A stretch of DNA of 64,000 nt from NCBI GenBank assembly GCA_017559615.1, contig JAFYRB010000065.1, forward strand, positions 1 to 64,000. The letters are read 5' to 3'. The first letter of the stretch is position 1. The number at the start of each line of letters is the position of its first letter. A model generated the notes under the pieces. That model was not told where the DNA came from. It saw only the letters and a program-made list of their open reading frames with translations, and made no database searches. A program made the translations under genes and the position numbers. The DNA comes from Alistipes sp. GTDB lineage: Bacteria > Bacteroidota > Bacteroidia > Bacteroidales > Rikenellaceae. Positions 46,421 through 54,578 of this stretch are shown piece by piece.

Positions 46421-46783
46421 ATGATAGTTGAGATTGAAGCGGAGGTTGTTCACGGTCGTAAGATAGGTCGTGCGTTGGGCTATCCTACGGCAAATATGAG
46501 CCTCGAGGGTTATGAAGATGTGGAGCGTGGCGTCTATCGCTCCGAGGTGGAGATTGATGGCGTGTGCTATAGGGCAATGTCGAATGTCGGTGTGCGCCCT
46601 TCGGTGGGAGGCAAGGAGTTGCTCTTGGAGACTCACGTTATGGGCTTTAGTGGCGACTTATATGGCCGAAGGCTCAAGGTTTGCCTCGTGGAGAAGATTC
46701 GTGATGAGAAGCGTTTTGCTTCGATTGGCGACCTTAAGGAGCAGCTTATGCGCGACTATGATGTTATCTCACATCAGCGATAA
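46421..46783 (+). CDS. Stand-alone riboflavin kinase
   Basis: 120-aa flavokinase domain with no adenylyltransferase part, phosphorylating riboflavin to FMN. It starts VHGRKIGRALGYPTAN (10-25), with the PTAN metal/ATP motif at 22-25. SNVGVRPSVGG lies at 54-64 and the catalytic Glu70 in LLETHVMGFSGDLYG. All conserved flavokinase elements are present. In most bacteria this domain is the C-terminal half of RibF; here the N-terminal half is encoded separately at 23975. The ATG immediately follows the TAG of the AI-2E permease gene, and a terminator follows. Confidence 0.9.
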   Translation: MIVEIEAEVVHGRKIGRALGYPTANMSLEGYEDVERGVYRSEVEIDGVCYRAMSNVGVRPSVGGKELLLETHVMGFSGDLYGRRLKVCLVEKIRDEKRFASIGDLKEQLMRDYDVISHQR

Positions 46784-46803
46784 CCATATCAACAACGAAA
46801 AAA

Positions 46804-46836
46804 TAGGGTAGTACCTCGTGCGGTGCTACCCTTTAT
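46804..46836 (+). terminator. Terminator after the riboflavin kinase gene
   Basis: GGGTAGTACC (46806-46815) pairs with GGTGCTACCC (46822-46831), with one mismatch, then TTTATTGTTTT. Confidence 0.75.
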
Positions 46837-46858
46837 TGTTTTGGGTGGATGATTCCTC

Positions 46859-47407
46859 CTACTCACCCCACGCCTTATGTTCCACCTCGATACCTGCTGC
46901 CTCGACGATACGCTCCGAGAGGTTGCGACATAGCTCCTCGATGCTCTCGGGACGGAAGTAGAAGGCTGGCGATGCGGGGATGATGATGGCTCCAGCCTCG
47001 GTCAATGTGGTCATATTGCGAAGGTGGATAAGTGAGTAGGGTGCCTCGCGTACCACTACCACAACCCTGCGGCGCTCCTTGAGCATCACATCCGCAGCAC
47101 GCTCTATTAGCGTCTGTGATACCCCCGATGCGATACGTCCCACGCAACCCATCGACGCGGGAACGATAATCATCGCGTTCCACTTCGCAGAGCCACTTGC
47201 CACCGACGACCACATATCATCATTATCGAAAACCTCGATGCGTGGGTCCGTAGGTAGTGTCACGCCCTCGGCCGTGATGACATCTGGGGCGTGGCGACTA
47301 TAGATAAGGGCTATTCGCTCCACGCTCTTATCCTTAAGGAGAGTCTCCAACACCTGACGGGCATATATCGCACCACTTGCTCCCGTAACGGCTACTATGA
47401 CTTTCAT
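46859..47407 (-). CDS. ubiX: UbiX-family flavin prenyltransferase
   Basis: 182-aa flavoprotein that prenylates FMN to make the cofactor of UbiD decarboxylases. The N-terminus VAVTGASGAIYARQVL near 4-19 binds FMN, VPASMGCVGRIASGVSQTLIERAADV (about 83-108) holds the conserved Ser region, and REAPYSLIHLRNM near 120-132 is a family block. No ubiD partner is in the window. The ATG is 3 nt after the stop of the upstream deacetylase gene. Confidence 0.93.
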   Translation of the reverse strand: MKVIVAVTGASGAIYARQVLETLLKDKSVERIALIYSRHAPDVITAEGVTLPTDPRIEVFDNDDMWSSVASGSAKWNAMIIVPASMGCVGRIASGVSQTLIERAADVMLKERRRVVVVVREAPYSLIHLRNMTTLTEAGAIIIPASPAFYFRPESIEELCRNLSERIVEAAGIEVEHKAWGE

Positions 47408-47410
47408 ACT

Positions 47411-48019
47411 CTAAAGCTCTAAGATTTTACATTTTAGCCCCATCTCGCGTGCATAGCGCAGTAGGGCTGGTAGCACGTAGCTGGTATTTTTAAACGACTT
47501 TGCGCTATCGTGAAGCGAGATGATGTCGCCGCCACGGAGTCCCTTAATAGTGCCACGTAGACACTTCTTGGGCGTAACATAGGGGTTGTAGTCGCGCGAT
47601 AGCACGTTCCACATCACAATGCGATAGCGCTGTGCAAGCTGCTTTAGTTGTGTGCGTGTGATGCGGGCATAGGGCGGGCGGAAAAGCTCCGTGCGAAGCA
47701 TATCTCCCGCAAGGTCCACATCCTCGAGGTAATCCTCCGTACTCATTGAGTAACCCTTCTGGTGGGAGTAGGTGTGGTTGCCAATCTTATGTCCCTTGTC
47801 GAGAATCATCTGATAGAGGTCGGGGTATAACTCAACGTTCTTGCCCAGCACGAAGAAGGTGGCCTTGGCGTCGTAACGCTCCAGAGTGTGGAGTATCCAC
47901 TCCGTAACACCGGGCGTAGGACCATCGTCGAAGGTGAGGTATATCCCCTCCTTATCGTCGATGCTCCATACCACATCGGGGTATAGCCACTTGAGTATCT
48001 TTCCTGGTTTTATCCTCAT
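47411..48019 (-). CDS. Polysaccharide deacetylase (CE4/NodB family)
   Basis: 202-aa metal-dependent deacetylase of the NodB homology family, expected to remove acetyl groups from peptidoglycan or another amino-sugar polymer. Motif 1 is TFDDGP at 29-34 and motif 2 is NHTYSH at 81-86 (His82, His86). Motif 3 is FRPPYAR near 126-132, and the C-terminal SLHD near 178-181 holds the final His. There is no clear signal peptide, which is odd for an enzyme acting on wall polymers. It shares a transcript with ubiX. Confidence 0.92.
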   Translation of the reverse strand: MRIKPGKILKWLYPDVVWSIDDKEGIYLTFDDGPTPGVTEWILHTLERYDAKATFFVLGKNVELYPDLYQMILDKGHKIGNHTYSHQKGYSMSTEDYLEDVDLAGDMLRTELFRPPYARITRTQLKQLAQRYRIVMWNVLSRDYNPYVTPKKCLRGTIKGLRGGDIISLHDSAKSFKNTSYVLPALLRYAREMGLKCKILEL

Positions 48020-48043
48020 TACGTCGGTCGTTTATACGATGTG

Positions 48044-48051
48044 CAAAAGTA
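48044..48051 (-). promoter_or_regulatory. Promoter -7 box of the deacetylase/ubiX unit
   Basis: TACTTTTG on the minus strand, 25 nt before the start codon. It lies just upstream of the -33 box of the divergent gene, so the two promoters are nearly superposed. Confidence 0.5.
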
Positions 48052-48059
48052 ACTTTTTT

Positions 48060-48089
48060 TTTGCAAATCGAAAAATATCGCTACCTTTG
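48060..48089 (+). promoter_or_regulatory. Promoter of the DUF4837-like gene
   Basis: TTTG (48060-48063), 18 nt, TACCTTTG (48082-48089). Confidence 0.7.
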
Positions 48090-48150
48090 TATATTATATG
48101 TAACGCCATTGCGCGTTATTTGTTATCCTAATTTCTAAAAGTTTATCACT

Positions 48151-49146
48151 ATGAAACGTATTATAATGCTCATTGCGCTTGTTGCTTCGACGCTTCTTGG
48201 TGCTTGTACGGTTAAGAATACCACTCCTACGAAGACCACCGCTGGTCAGCCTTACGACGTTGTGGTTATCTGTGCCGATGAGCAGTGGCGTGGCGATTTG
48301 TCGTATGCCGTATGCGACCTCTTGGAGGAGCCACTTCCTGGCCTTACACGCCCACAGGGCTACTTCAATATCGTGAAGCAGACCTCGATGCAGCGCGCTA
48401 CGGATATTGATAAGATGTATCCTAATCTTCTGGCGTTGAGCATCAACCCTGCGGTGACGGAGGCTACGTATAGCGTTACGAAGAACGTCTATGCCCGTCC
48501 ACAGAGCGTTGTGACGATTACTGCGCCTACGGTTTCGGCGGCGGTGGAGTTCCTTGCGGCGGCCGAGGATACGTTGCGCGAGGAGTTCGAGCGCGGTGAG
48601 CGCAACAATAGCAACAACTACTATGCACAGGGCCCTGCCAAGCAACTTATGGAGGACTTCGAAGAGCATATGGGAGTGCAGATGCTTATCCCTGCGAACT
48701 TCTATAAGGCTACAACACGTGAGAAGGATTTGTTGTGGTACATTCGCGATTACCCATCACGTGCGCAGTATATCTTTGCGTTTAAGACCCCTTGCGAGCC
48801 AATGCTCTCGGAGGATATGCAGGCTTTCTCATCGCTAAACGACATAAATCGTATGTTCTCGACAATATCGAGCAAGGGTGCCGATGGCTCATATATGCGC
48901 ATCAGCACCGAGCCAGAGTCGCTATCTCTTCGTAAGGACATAGAGATTAATGGTCGCACGTGGAACGAGATACGTGGCTGGTGGGAGGTTGCCAACGACT
49001 TTATGGGTGGCCCATTTGTTGCCTTCGAGAATATAGATAATGCTAAGGGCGAGACTATGGTTGTGGTATTTGGCCTTTATGCTCCAGAGGACCCACAACG
49101 TAATTTGTTGCGAGAACTTGAGCATCTGATTTACACGTTGAAATAA
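48151..49146 (+). CDS. DUF4837-like lipoprotein
   Basis: 331 aa with a lipoprotein signal (LLGAC, Cys19). The mature protein fits the Bacteroidota DUF4837 family: an early VVVICADEQWRGDLSYAV block, a NFYKATTREKDLLWY segment and a late GWWEVANDFMGGPFVAF region. The function of the family is unknown. It is probably attached to a membrane facing the periplasm. It is a single gene between divergent deacetylase/ubiX and convergent thiL. Confidence 0.78.
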   Translation: MKRIIMLIALVASTLLGACTVKNTTPTKTTAGQPYDVVVICADEQWRGDLSYAVCDLLEEPLPGLTRPQGYFNIVKQTSMQRATDIDKMYPNLLALSINPAVTEATYSVTKNVYARPQSVVTITAPTVSAAVEFLAAAEDTLREEFERGERNNSNNYYAQGPAKQLMEDFEEHMGVQMLIPANFYKATTREKDLLWYIRDYPSRAQYIFAFKTPCEPMLSEDMQAFSSLNDINRMFSTISSKGADGSYMRISTEPESLSLRKDIEINGRTWNEIRGWWEVANDFMGGPFVAFENIDNAKGETMVVVFGLYAPEDPQRNLLRELEHLIYTLK

Positions 49147-49180
49147 AAAAATAGAGTGGCTTTAAACCACTCTATTTTTT
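49146..49180. terminator. Bidirectional terminator between the lipoprotein and thiL
   Basis: AAAAAATAGAGTGG (49146-49159) pairs perfectly with CCACTCTATTTTTT (49167-49180), with poly-A and poly-T on the two sides serving both convergent genes. Confidence 0.9.
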
Positions 49181-50208
49181 TATCTGTCAAATGCCTGAGC
49201 CTTAAGAGCGATGCCCTCGCCGTCGGGAGTTACAAGCACTACGCCAGCCTCCTCGCGGGTGATGTGGCCAATTACGTCCACCAAGCCAAGCTGCATAACC
49301 CTCTCCTGCATCTCCAAAGGTACGGTGAAGAGAAGCTCGTGGTCCTCGCCGCCGTTGAGCGCTGCGATAACAGGATCGATGTGCATCTCTTCCGCAAGGT
49401 CAGTAGTCTGACGAGCAATAGGAATACGCTCAAGATAGATACGTGCTCCGCAATTCGAGGAGCGACAAATCTGTCGAAGATCCGACGCCAAGCCATCCGA
49501 GAGGTCAATCATCGAGGTAGGGCGGATGTCATTCTCCTTAAGAGCATCGAGAATATTCACACGTGCGCGAGGCTTGAGGTAGCGCTCCAAGAGGTACTCA
49601 TAACCCTGGAACTTTGGCTCTGGGTTGTCGATATCCTTCAATACGCGCTTCTCGCGCTCCAAGAGGTGAAGGCCCATATACGCCGCACCGAGGTTCGACG
49701 TGATGCAGATAAGGTCGTGCTCCTTAGCGCCCGAACGATATACAACATCCTCCTTCTTGGCACGTCCCGTAGCCGAGATTGTGATAACAAGACCATTCAT
49801 CGAAGCGGTTGTGTCGCCACCCACAAGGTCAACACCAAGCTCGTTGCACGCAGCCTCCATACCCTCGTACAGCGCATCGAGAGCCTCTACGGTAATCTTT
49901 GCCGAGATACCGAGTGCTACGACTACCTGCTGGGGCTTTGCGTTCATAGCCACGATGTCGTTCACACCACGAACAATAGCCTTATAGCCAAGATGCTTAA
50001 GCGGGAAGTAACTTAGATCGAAATCCACACCCTCGGTCATCATATCCGTAGTAAGAAGCATCACCTCCTCACCGAGGTCGATAACCGCAGCATCGTCACC
50101 TGCCGAGAGTAGTGTCGAAGGGTTGCGTCTCTTGAGTCGTGAGGTAAGGCGGTCGATAAGACCAAACTCGCCCAATGAGGCTATCTCTGTGCCTTTTTTC
50201 TTCTCCAT
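49180..50208 (-). CDS. thiL: Thiamine-monophosphate kinase
   Basis: 342-aa ATP-dependent kinase making thiamine diphosphate from the monophosphate. GDDAAVI near 37-43 and TTDMMTEGVDFD near 53-64 are the metal-binding Asp clusters. VGGDTTAS near 130-137 and DLSDGLASDL near 225-234 are family motifs. The frame opens 18 codons further upstream, but the ATG at 50208 (MEKKKGTEI) fits the promoter at 50239-50232. No TPP riboswitch was seen upstream. Confidence 0.94.
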   Translation of the reverse strand: MEKKKGTEIASLGEFGLIDRLTSRLKRRNPSTLLSAGDDAAVIDLGEEVMLLTTDMMTEGVDFDLSYFPLKHLGYKAIVRGVNDIVAMNAKPQQVVVALGISAKITVEALDALYEGMEAACNELGVDLVGGDTTASMNGLVITISATGRAKKEDVVYRSGAKEHDLICITSNLGAAYMGLHLLEREKRVLKDIDNPEPKFQGYEYLLERYLKPRARVNILDALKENDIRPTSMIDLSDGLASDLRQICRSSNCGARIYLERIPIARQTTDLAEEMHIDPVIAALNGGEDHELLFTVPLEMQERVMQLGLVDVIGHITREEAGVVLVTPDGEGIALKAQAFDR

Positions 50209-50231
50209 AAATAGCGATATTAAATTTTTTG

Positions 50232-50262
50232 CAAAAATATCGTTTTGATTGGATATTTGCAA
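50232..50262 (-). promoter_or_regulatory. Promoter of thiL
   Basis: TTG (50262-50260), 20 nt, TATTTTTG (50239-50232) on the minus strand, divergent from adk. Confidence 0.6.
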
Positions 50263-50271
50263 AAAAAAATA

Positions 50272-50279
50272 TATCTTTG
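50272..50279 (+). promoter_or_regulatory. Promoter -7 box of adk
   Basis: TATCTTTG, 46 nt before the adk ATG. Confidence 0.55.
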
Positions 50280-50324
50280 CGTCAAATTTTTTTAATCGAA
50301 CAATAACAATAAACTTAAATAAAA

Positions 50325-50897
50325 ATGTTGAATATTATACTTTTCGGTGCGCCAGGCTGCGGTAAGGGTACTCAGGCAGCTCGTTTGGCAGAGCATTACG
50401 ACTTGTATCATATATCTACTGGTGAGGTTATCCGCTCTGAGATTCAGCGTGGTACGGAGTTGGGTAAGAGTATGGAGGGTTATATCTCACGTGGTGAGTT
50501 AGCTCCCGACTCAATCGTAGTGGAGATGGTACGAGACTTTATGCGCACACACAACGACAAGGGTGCAATTTTCGACGGCTTCCCCCGCACAACAGCTCAG
50601 GCAGAGATTTTCGATACGATGCTTGAGGAGATTAACGAGAATGTAGATATTATGGTCTATATGGATGTTCCAGAGGAGGAACTCGTACGTCGCATCTTGC
50701 TTCGTGGTAAGGACTCGGGACGTAAGGATGATAGCTCGGAGGAGGTTATTCGCAACCGAATTGAGATTTATCGCCAGCAGACTGCTATCGTAGCGGACCA
50801 CTACACAAAGCAGGGTAAGTATGTAGCGATTAATGGTCTTGGTACTATGGACGAGGTATTCGCTCGTTTGACCGAGGCTATCGACTCAAAGAGATAA
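50325..50897 (+). CDS. adk: Adenylate kinase
   Basis: 190-aa kinase interconverting ATP, AMP and ADP. The P-loop is GAPGCGKGT at 8-16, the AMP-binding region is STGEVIRSE near 31-39, and FDGFPRT near 82-88 is the family signature. The LID is the short, zinc-free form (GKDSGRKDDSSEEV near 128-141), usual in Bacteroidota. It is monocistronic with a downstream hairpin. Confidence 0.97.
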   Translation: MLNIILFGAPGCGKGTQAARLAEHYDLYHISTGEVIRSEIQRGTELGKSMEGYISRGELAPDSIVVEMVRDFMRTHNDKGAIFDGFPRTTAQAEIFDTMLEEINENVDIMVYMDVPEEELVRRILLRGKDSGRKDDSSEEVIRNRIEIYRQQTAIVADHYTKQGKYVAINGLGTMDEVFARLTEAIDSKR

Positions 50898-50930
50898 AAA
50901 ATTCACCCTCGGGTGATAGAAAATAGTACG

Positions 50931-50974
50931 ACGAGCAATCTTGATATATAAAACAGTCGAGATTGCTCGTTTTG
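50931..50974 (+). terminator. Terminator of adk
   Basis: An 11-bp perfect stem ACGAGCAATCT (50931-50941) with AGATTGCTCGT (50960-50970), then TTTTG. The stem ends 10 nt before the next start codon, so it may act as a partial terminator. Confidence 0.65.
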
Positions 50975-50980
50975 TATAGT

Positions 50981-51916
50981 ATGATTAGAAGAGAGTTAAA
51001 ATACATCGTTATTGCATTTGCAATGGTTGTGAGTTTTGTTACGACCATTAGTGCAAGGGGCTATCGTGTGGCCGAGGTGCAGAATGTTCAGGTTGCGGAC
51101 CGCACACGCTTTGTGTCGAACCCTGATGGTATCTTAAGTGCCGCGGCGCAGGCCTCGCTCGACTCGTTGTGCTACTCCCTCAAGGAGCGTGGCATTGCCG
51201 AGGTGGCTATCGTTGCGGTGAAGGATATCGAGCCACGAGATATGGTTGCCTTCTCGCAGGAGCTGTTCGAGAAGTGGGGCGTGGGCGATGATAAGTTGGA
51301 TAACGGCCTTGGTGTCTTGTTTGTCGAGGATATGCGCGAGATACGCTTCCATACGGGCTATGGTGTGGAGGGCGTGCTGACCGATGCTATGTGCTACCGC
51401 ATCCAGCAGCAATATATGGTACCTTACTTCCGCGCGGGTGACTACTCAAGTGGTATGGTGGCGGGTTTGCGTGCTGTGGATACGCTCCTTTCGGGTGGTG
51501 ATTTGCCCGTTGCAGAGGCGGAGGGTGACGAAGGTGCGATGTGGTTTGCATTGGTGTTTGTGTTGCTCCTTGTTGTGATGCCAATCGTGCTGCTGCTAAT
51601 GTATGAGCATAGCCTTACAAAGTGTCCACACTGCAAGAAGCATAAGTTGCTCCTTACCAAACGCGAGAGAATACACCTCTCGACAGGTGCGGTACTTCTT
51701 GTTGAGACGTTGCATTGCGCAAACTGTCAGAAGGATCATATTCGTCAGCGTCAGGATAACGACCAGCATCGACGAAATGGTGGTGGAAATGGTGGTATTT
51801 TCATCTTCCCGATGGGTGGTTTTGGCTCGCGTGGTGGCGGCTTCGGCGGTGGCTTCGGCGGCGGAGGTTTTGGTGGCGGCAGCTTCGGTGGTGGAGGCTC
51901 TGGCTCAAGTTGGTAA
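50981..51916 (+). CDS. TPM-domain membrane protein with zinc ribbon and Gly-rich tail
   Basis: 311 aa: a signal or anchor helix (about 8-27), a TPM (YgcG-like) domain at about 45-180 with NPDGILS, FEKWGVGDDKLDNGLGVLF and GYGVEG patterns, and a membrane helix near 194-215. A C4 zinc ribbon follows (CPHC near 222-225 and CANC near 254-257), then a tail of Gly/Phe/Ser repeats. Such proteins sit in the envelope and commonly pair with LemA, as here (29 nt). Exact role unknown. ATG 50981 is chosen over a TTG at 50963 that lies in the terminator stem. Confidence 0.85.
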   Translation: MIRRELKYIVIAFAMVVSFVTTISARGYRVAEVQNVQVADRTRFVSNPDGILSAAAQASLDSLCYSLKERGIAEVAIVAVKDIEPRDMVAFSQELFEKWGVGDDKLDNGLGVLFVEDMREIRFHTGYGVEGVLTDAMCYRIQQQYMVPYFRAGDYSSGMVAGLRAVDTLLSGGDLPVAEAEGDEGAMWFALVFVLLLVVMPIVLLLMYEHSLTKCPHCKKHKLLLTKRERIHLSTGAVLLVETLHCANCQKDHIRQRQDNDQHRRNGGGNGGIFIFPMGGFGSRGGGFGGGFGGGGFGGGSFGGGGSGSSW

Positions 51917-51945
51917 GATATTGTAAACTAAAACGTTATAAAACT

Positions 51946-52530
51946 ATGAAAAACAAAACATTATGGATTGTACTCGGTGTTATCGCCGTAGTCGTTGTTT
52001 GGGCTATTAGTGGCTACAATGGCCTTGTTACGAAGCAGGAGAAGGTGAACGAGGCGTGGGCAAATGTGGAGACTGTGTACCAGCGTCGTGCTGACCTTAT
52101 CCCTAACCTCGTGTCGACCGTTAAGGGTTACGCTGCACACGAGCAGGAGACACTCCAGTCGGTAACCGATGCGCGTGCTAATGCAACCTCAATCTCTATT
52201 GATCCTTCGACCGCAACGCCAGAGCAGATGGAGGCGTGGATGGCGGCGCAGAACGAGGTTGGTTCGGCACTTGGTCGCCTTATCGCTATCTCGGAGAACT
52301 ATCCCGATCTCAAGGCTAATCAGAACTTTATGGAGCTTCAGAAGCAGCTTGAGGGTACGGAGAATCGTATCTCTACCGAGCGTAGAAAGTATAACGAGGA
52401 GGTACGTGGCTACAACGCCTCTATCCGTCGTTTCCCAACTAATCTTATTGCAGGTCTCTTCGGCTTCGATAAGATGACTATGTTTGAGGCGCAGGAGGGT
52501 GCAGAGGTAGCTCCTGTTGTGGAGTTCTAA
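51946..52530 (+). CDS. LemA family protein
   Basis: 194 aa with an N-terminal membrane helix (about 5-22) followed by a long helical bundle. YNGLVTKQEKVNEAWANVE near 25-43, YQRRADLIPNLV near 46-57 and the C-terminal YNASIRRFPTNLIAGLFGF near 158-176 are LemA hallmarks. It is anchored in the inner membrane with the bundle outside. The start is taken at ATG 51946 (MKNKTLWIV), since the longer frame overlaps the TPM gene. It is co-transcribed with the TPM gene and closed by a terminator. Confidence 0.95.
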   Translation: MKNKTLWIVLGVIAVVVVWAISGYNGLVTKQEKVNEAWANVETVYQRRADLIPNLVSTVKGYAAHEQETLQSVTDARANATSISIDPSTATPEQMEAWMAAQNEVGSALGRLIAISENYPDLKANQNFMELQKQLEGTENRISTERRKYNEEVRGYNASIRRFPTNLIAGLFGFDKMTMFEAQEGAEVAPVVEF

Positions 52531-52566
52531 ACCTTCAGAAATATAGGGGCGTAAGCCTAAAGGGGT

Positions 52567-52615
52567 GCATCCTCGGGCGGTACGGACGAGTACTGACCGA
52601 GGATGCCTCTTTTTT
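52567..52615 (+). terminator. Terminator of the TPM/LemA unit
   Basis: A 10-bp stem GCATCCTCGG (52567-52576) with CCGAGGATGC (52597-52606), carrying an inner GTAC/GTAC pair, then CTCTTTTTTT. Confidence 0.85.
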
Positions 52616-52655
52616 TATCGCAATACAAAGTATTGCATTGTTGATTATTTTTTTG

Positions 52656-52663
52656 TATATTTG
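52656..52663 (+). promoter_or_regulatory. Promoter -7 box of the GH73 gene
   Basis: TATATTTG, 31 nt before the start codon. Confidence 0.55.
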
Positions 52664-52693
52664 CAAAAATAATGTGCTTAATCAACGATAACT

Positions 52694-53833
52694 ATGATAT
52701 CTAACTCGAAAATATTGGTATGTGCGCTCGTTGCCACTCTTTTCTCCGTATGCTCCGCAGTGGCGCAGGTCGCAGAGCCTGATGCCGATAAGGCGCAGAA
52801 GCCTACCGAGGAGTGGGTGAAGCTAACGCCACAGGAGTATATCTACAAATGGCGACATATCGCTATCGAGCATCAGGAGTTGTATGGCATCCCTGCAAGT
52901 ATCACTATGGGACAGGCTATTCTTGAGTCGGGCTTTGGTAATGGATATCTCGCACGTGTGGCCAATAACCACTTCTGCATAAAGTGTAAGTCTACGTGGA
53001 CAGGAGCTACTATCACCCACGCGGATGACCGTCCTGATGACTGCTTTAGGGTTTACGAGAGTGGCGAGGCATCGTTCCGCGACCACGCCGAGTTTCTCAG
53101 CGAGGGTAAGCGTTATGAGTTCCTCTTTGCTTACGACGATGATGACTACAAAAGCTGGGCGAAGGGACTTAAAAAGGCGGGATATGCTACGGCCCCAGAT
53201 TATGCCGAGCGCCTGATAGGTACTATCGAGCGTTACAATCTTCAACTTCTTGATGGCAAGAATGGCATAGAGGCTTATGATAAGTATATCGCCAAGGAGT
53301 ATAATATGAACCCAGCGGAGTTGACACCAAAGAGCGAGGCAGATGGCAAGTCGGAGGGCGATGTTAAGGCAAGTGGCGAGAGGGAGGCAAAGAAGGAGGC
53401 AAAGAGCGATGCGAAGGTGCAGGATATGACTCTTGCCTATGCCGATAAGGGTATTGACCCTAATAACTTCCGCGTTACGATTAACTCACACCACGGATAT
53501 AACGTCTACCTCACAAATGGCGCGCACTACATCATCGCAAAGGAAGGGGATACCTACGCCAAACTCGGCGAGTTGTTCCACATAAATGCGCAGACTCTGC
53601 GTAAGTTTAACGACCAAAAGGGTGGTGCAGAGCCAAAGGCTGGCGATGTGGTATACGTGGAGCGTAAGCTATCGCGCTGGATGGGTGGTGATTTGTTCCA
53701 TACGGTTGCGGAGGGTGAGACACTACACTTTATCTCACAGCTCTATGGTGTCCGCCTACAGCAACTCTCGAAGCTAAACCGCGTGCGTGAGAATGCGGAG
53801 CTAAGGGTGGGACAGCAGATTTGTCTACGATAA
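52694..53833 (+). CDS. GH73 glucosaminidase with two LysM domains
   Basis: 379 aa. A signal peptide (about 1-25) is followed by a glucosaminidase (Flg_J/GH73) domain at about 47-190, with TMGQAILESGFGNG near 75-88 (catalytic Glu), NNHFCIKCKSTWTG near 94-107 and FRVYESGEASFRDHAEFL near 117-134. A charged Lys/Glu/Ala linker (about 210-250) leads to two LysM modules (about 280-325 and 335-379). It cleaves peptidoglycan glycan strands, probably in cell separation or remodelling. It lies 25 nt upstream of the next gene. Confidence 0.93.
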   Translation: MISNSKILVCALVATLFSVCSAVAQVAEPDADKAQKPTEEWVKLTPQEYIYKWRHIAIEHQELYGIPASITMGQAILESGFGNGYLARVANNHFCIKCKSTWTGATITHADDRPDDCFRVYESGEASFRDHAEFLSEGKRYEFLFAYDDDDYKSWAKGLKKAGYATAPDYAERLIGTIERYNLQLLDGKNGIEAYDKYIAKEYNMNPAELTPKSEADGKSEGDVKASGEREAKKEAKSDAKVQDMTLAYADKGIDPNNFRVTINSHHGYNVYLTNGAHYIIAKEGDTYAKLGELFHINAQTLRKFNDQKGGAEPKAGDVVYVERKLSRWMGGDLFHTVAEGETLHFISQLYGVRLQQLSKLNRVRENAELRVGQQICLR

Positions 53834-53858
53834 TTTAGCAATAAAATACAACAACGAT

Positions 53859-54539
53859 ATGAGTACACTACGAGAGAAAATTTTAGATGCTATTGTCAAG
53901 AAATCGACGCTCAAGCAGCAGATTTTTGACAACACCTTCTCGACCTTCAACGAACTTAAGGAGACACTCTTCGAGATGGCTTCGGAGATTGACGATGAGT
54001 TGGATGGTAAGCTCGACCGCCGCGTGCGTATCGAGTACCGCGACCGTGGTAAGTTCGAGGCGCAGTTGCAGGTGGCAAGCGATATTCTTATCTTCCAGAT
54101 GCATACCGATGTCTTTGAGTTCGACTCTAACCATATCATCTGGCAGAATAGCTACGTGCAGCAGAGCAAGGAGAACTCCTATATTGGCGTTATCAACATC
54201 TATAACTTCCTCTCCGACTCGCTGAAGTATAACCGTAGCGCAGATGAGGGTTATCTCATCGGTCGAATATTCATCAACCGCGAGAAGTGCTTCTTTGTGG
54301 AGGGTAAGCGTCAGACGTTGGTGCGCCCTATGGCCTTTGGTACGAAGAAGATTGACCGCGAGTCGTTGGTGGCAATAATCGAGACAGCGATAAACTACGC
54401 CCTTAACTTCGACCTTTTGATGCCTCCTTACGAGGAGAATATTCGTGTTACTGTCGACCAGTTCAATACGAAGCTCGATAACTCGAAGTTTACAACAGGT
54501 AAGCGACTAAGCTACGACTTCTCGATAGATGATATTTAG
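53859..54539 (+). CDS. Conserved hypothetical cytoplasmic protein
   Basis: 226 aa, no signal peptide or membrane helix. The N-terminal part is helical (about 1-50), followed by a beta-rich middle (RRVRIEYRDRGKFEAQLQV split across 53-71) and a helix-rich end. No enzymatic motif is recognised. Regular codon use and its place between the GH73 and DPP-IV genes support a real gene, probably conserved in Bacteroidota. It could be co-transcribed with the GH73 gene. Confidence 0.7.
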   Translation: MSTLREKILDAIVKKSTLKQQIFDNTFSTFNELKETLFEMASEIDDELDGKLDRRVRIEYRDRGKFEAQLQVASDILIFQMHTDVFEFDSNHIIWQNSYVQQSKENSYIGVINIYNFLSDSLKYNRSADEGYLIGRIFINREKCFFVEGKRQTLVRPMAFGTKKIDRESLVAIIETAINYALNFDLLMPPYEENIRVTVDQFNTKLDNSKFTTGKRLSYDFSIDDI

Positions 54540-54578
54540 CGGGCCCAATTTGAAAAAAATAACTAAAACTATAGGACT

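Noticed and set aside
49156..50016. Open frame of 286 codons opposite thiL
   Set aside because: Antisense to thiL motifs and begins in the bidirectional terminator.
49180..50324. TPP riboswitch upstream of thiL
   Set aside because: The short leader (about 20 nt) has no room for one and shows no conserved thi-box sequence.
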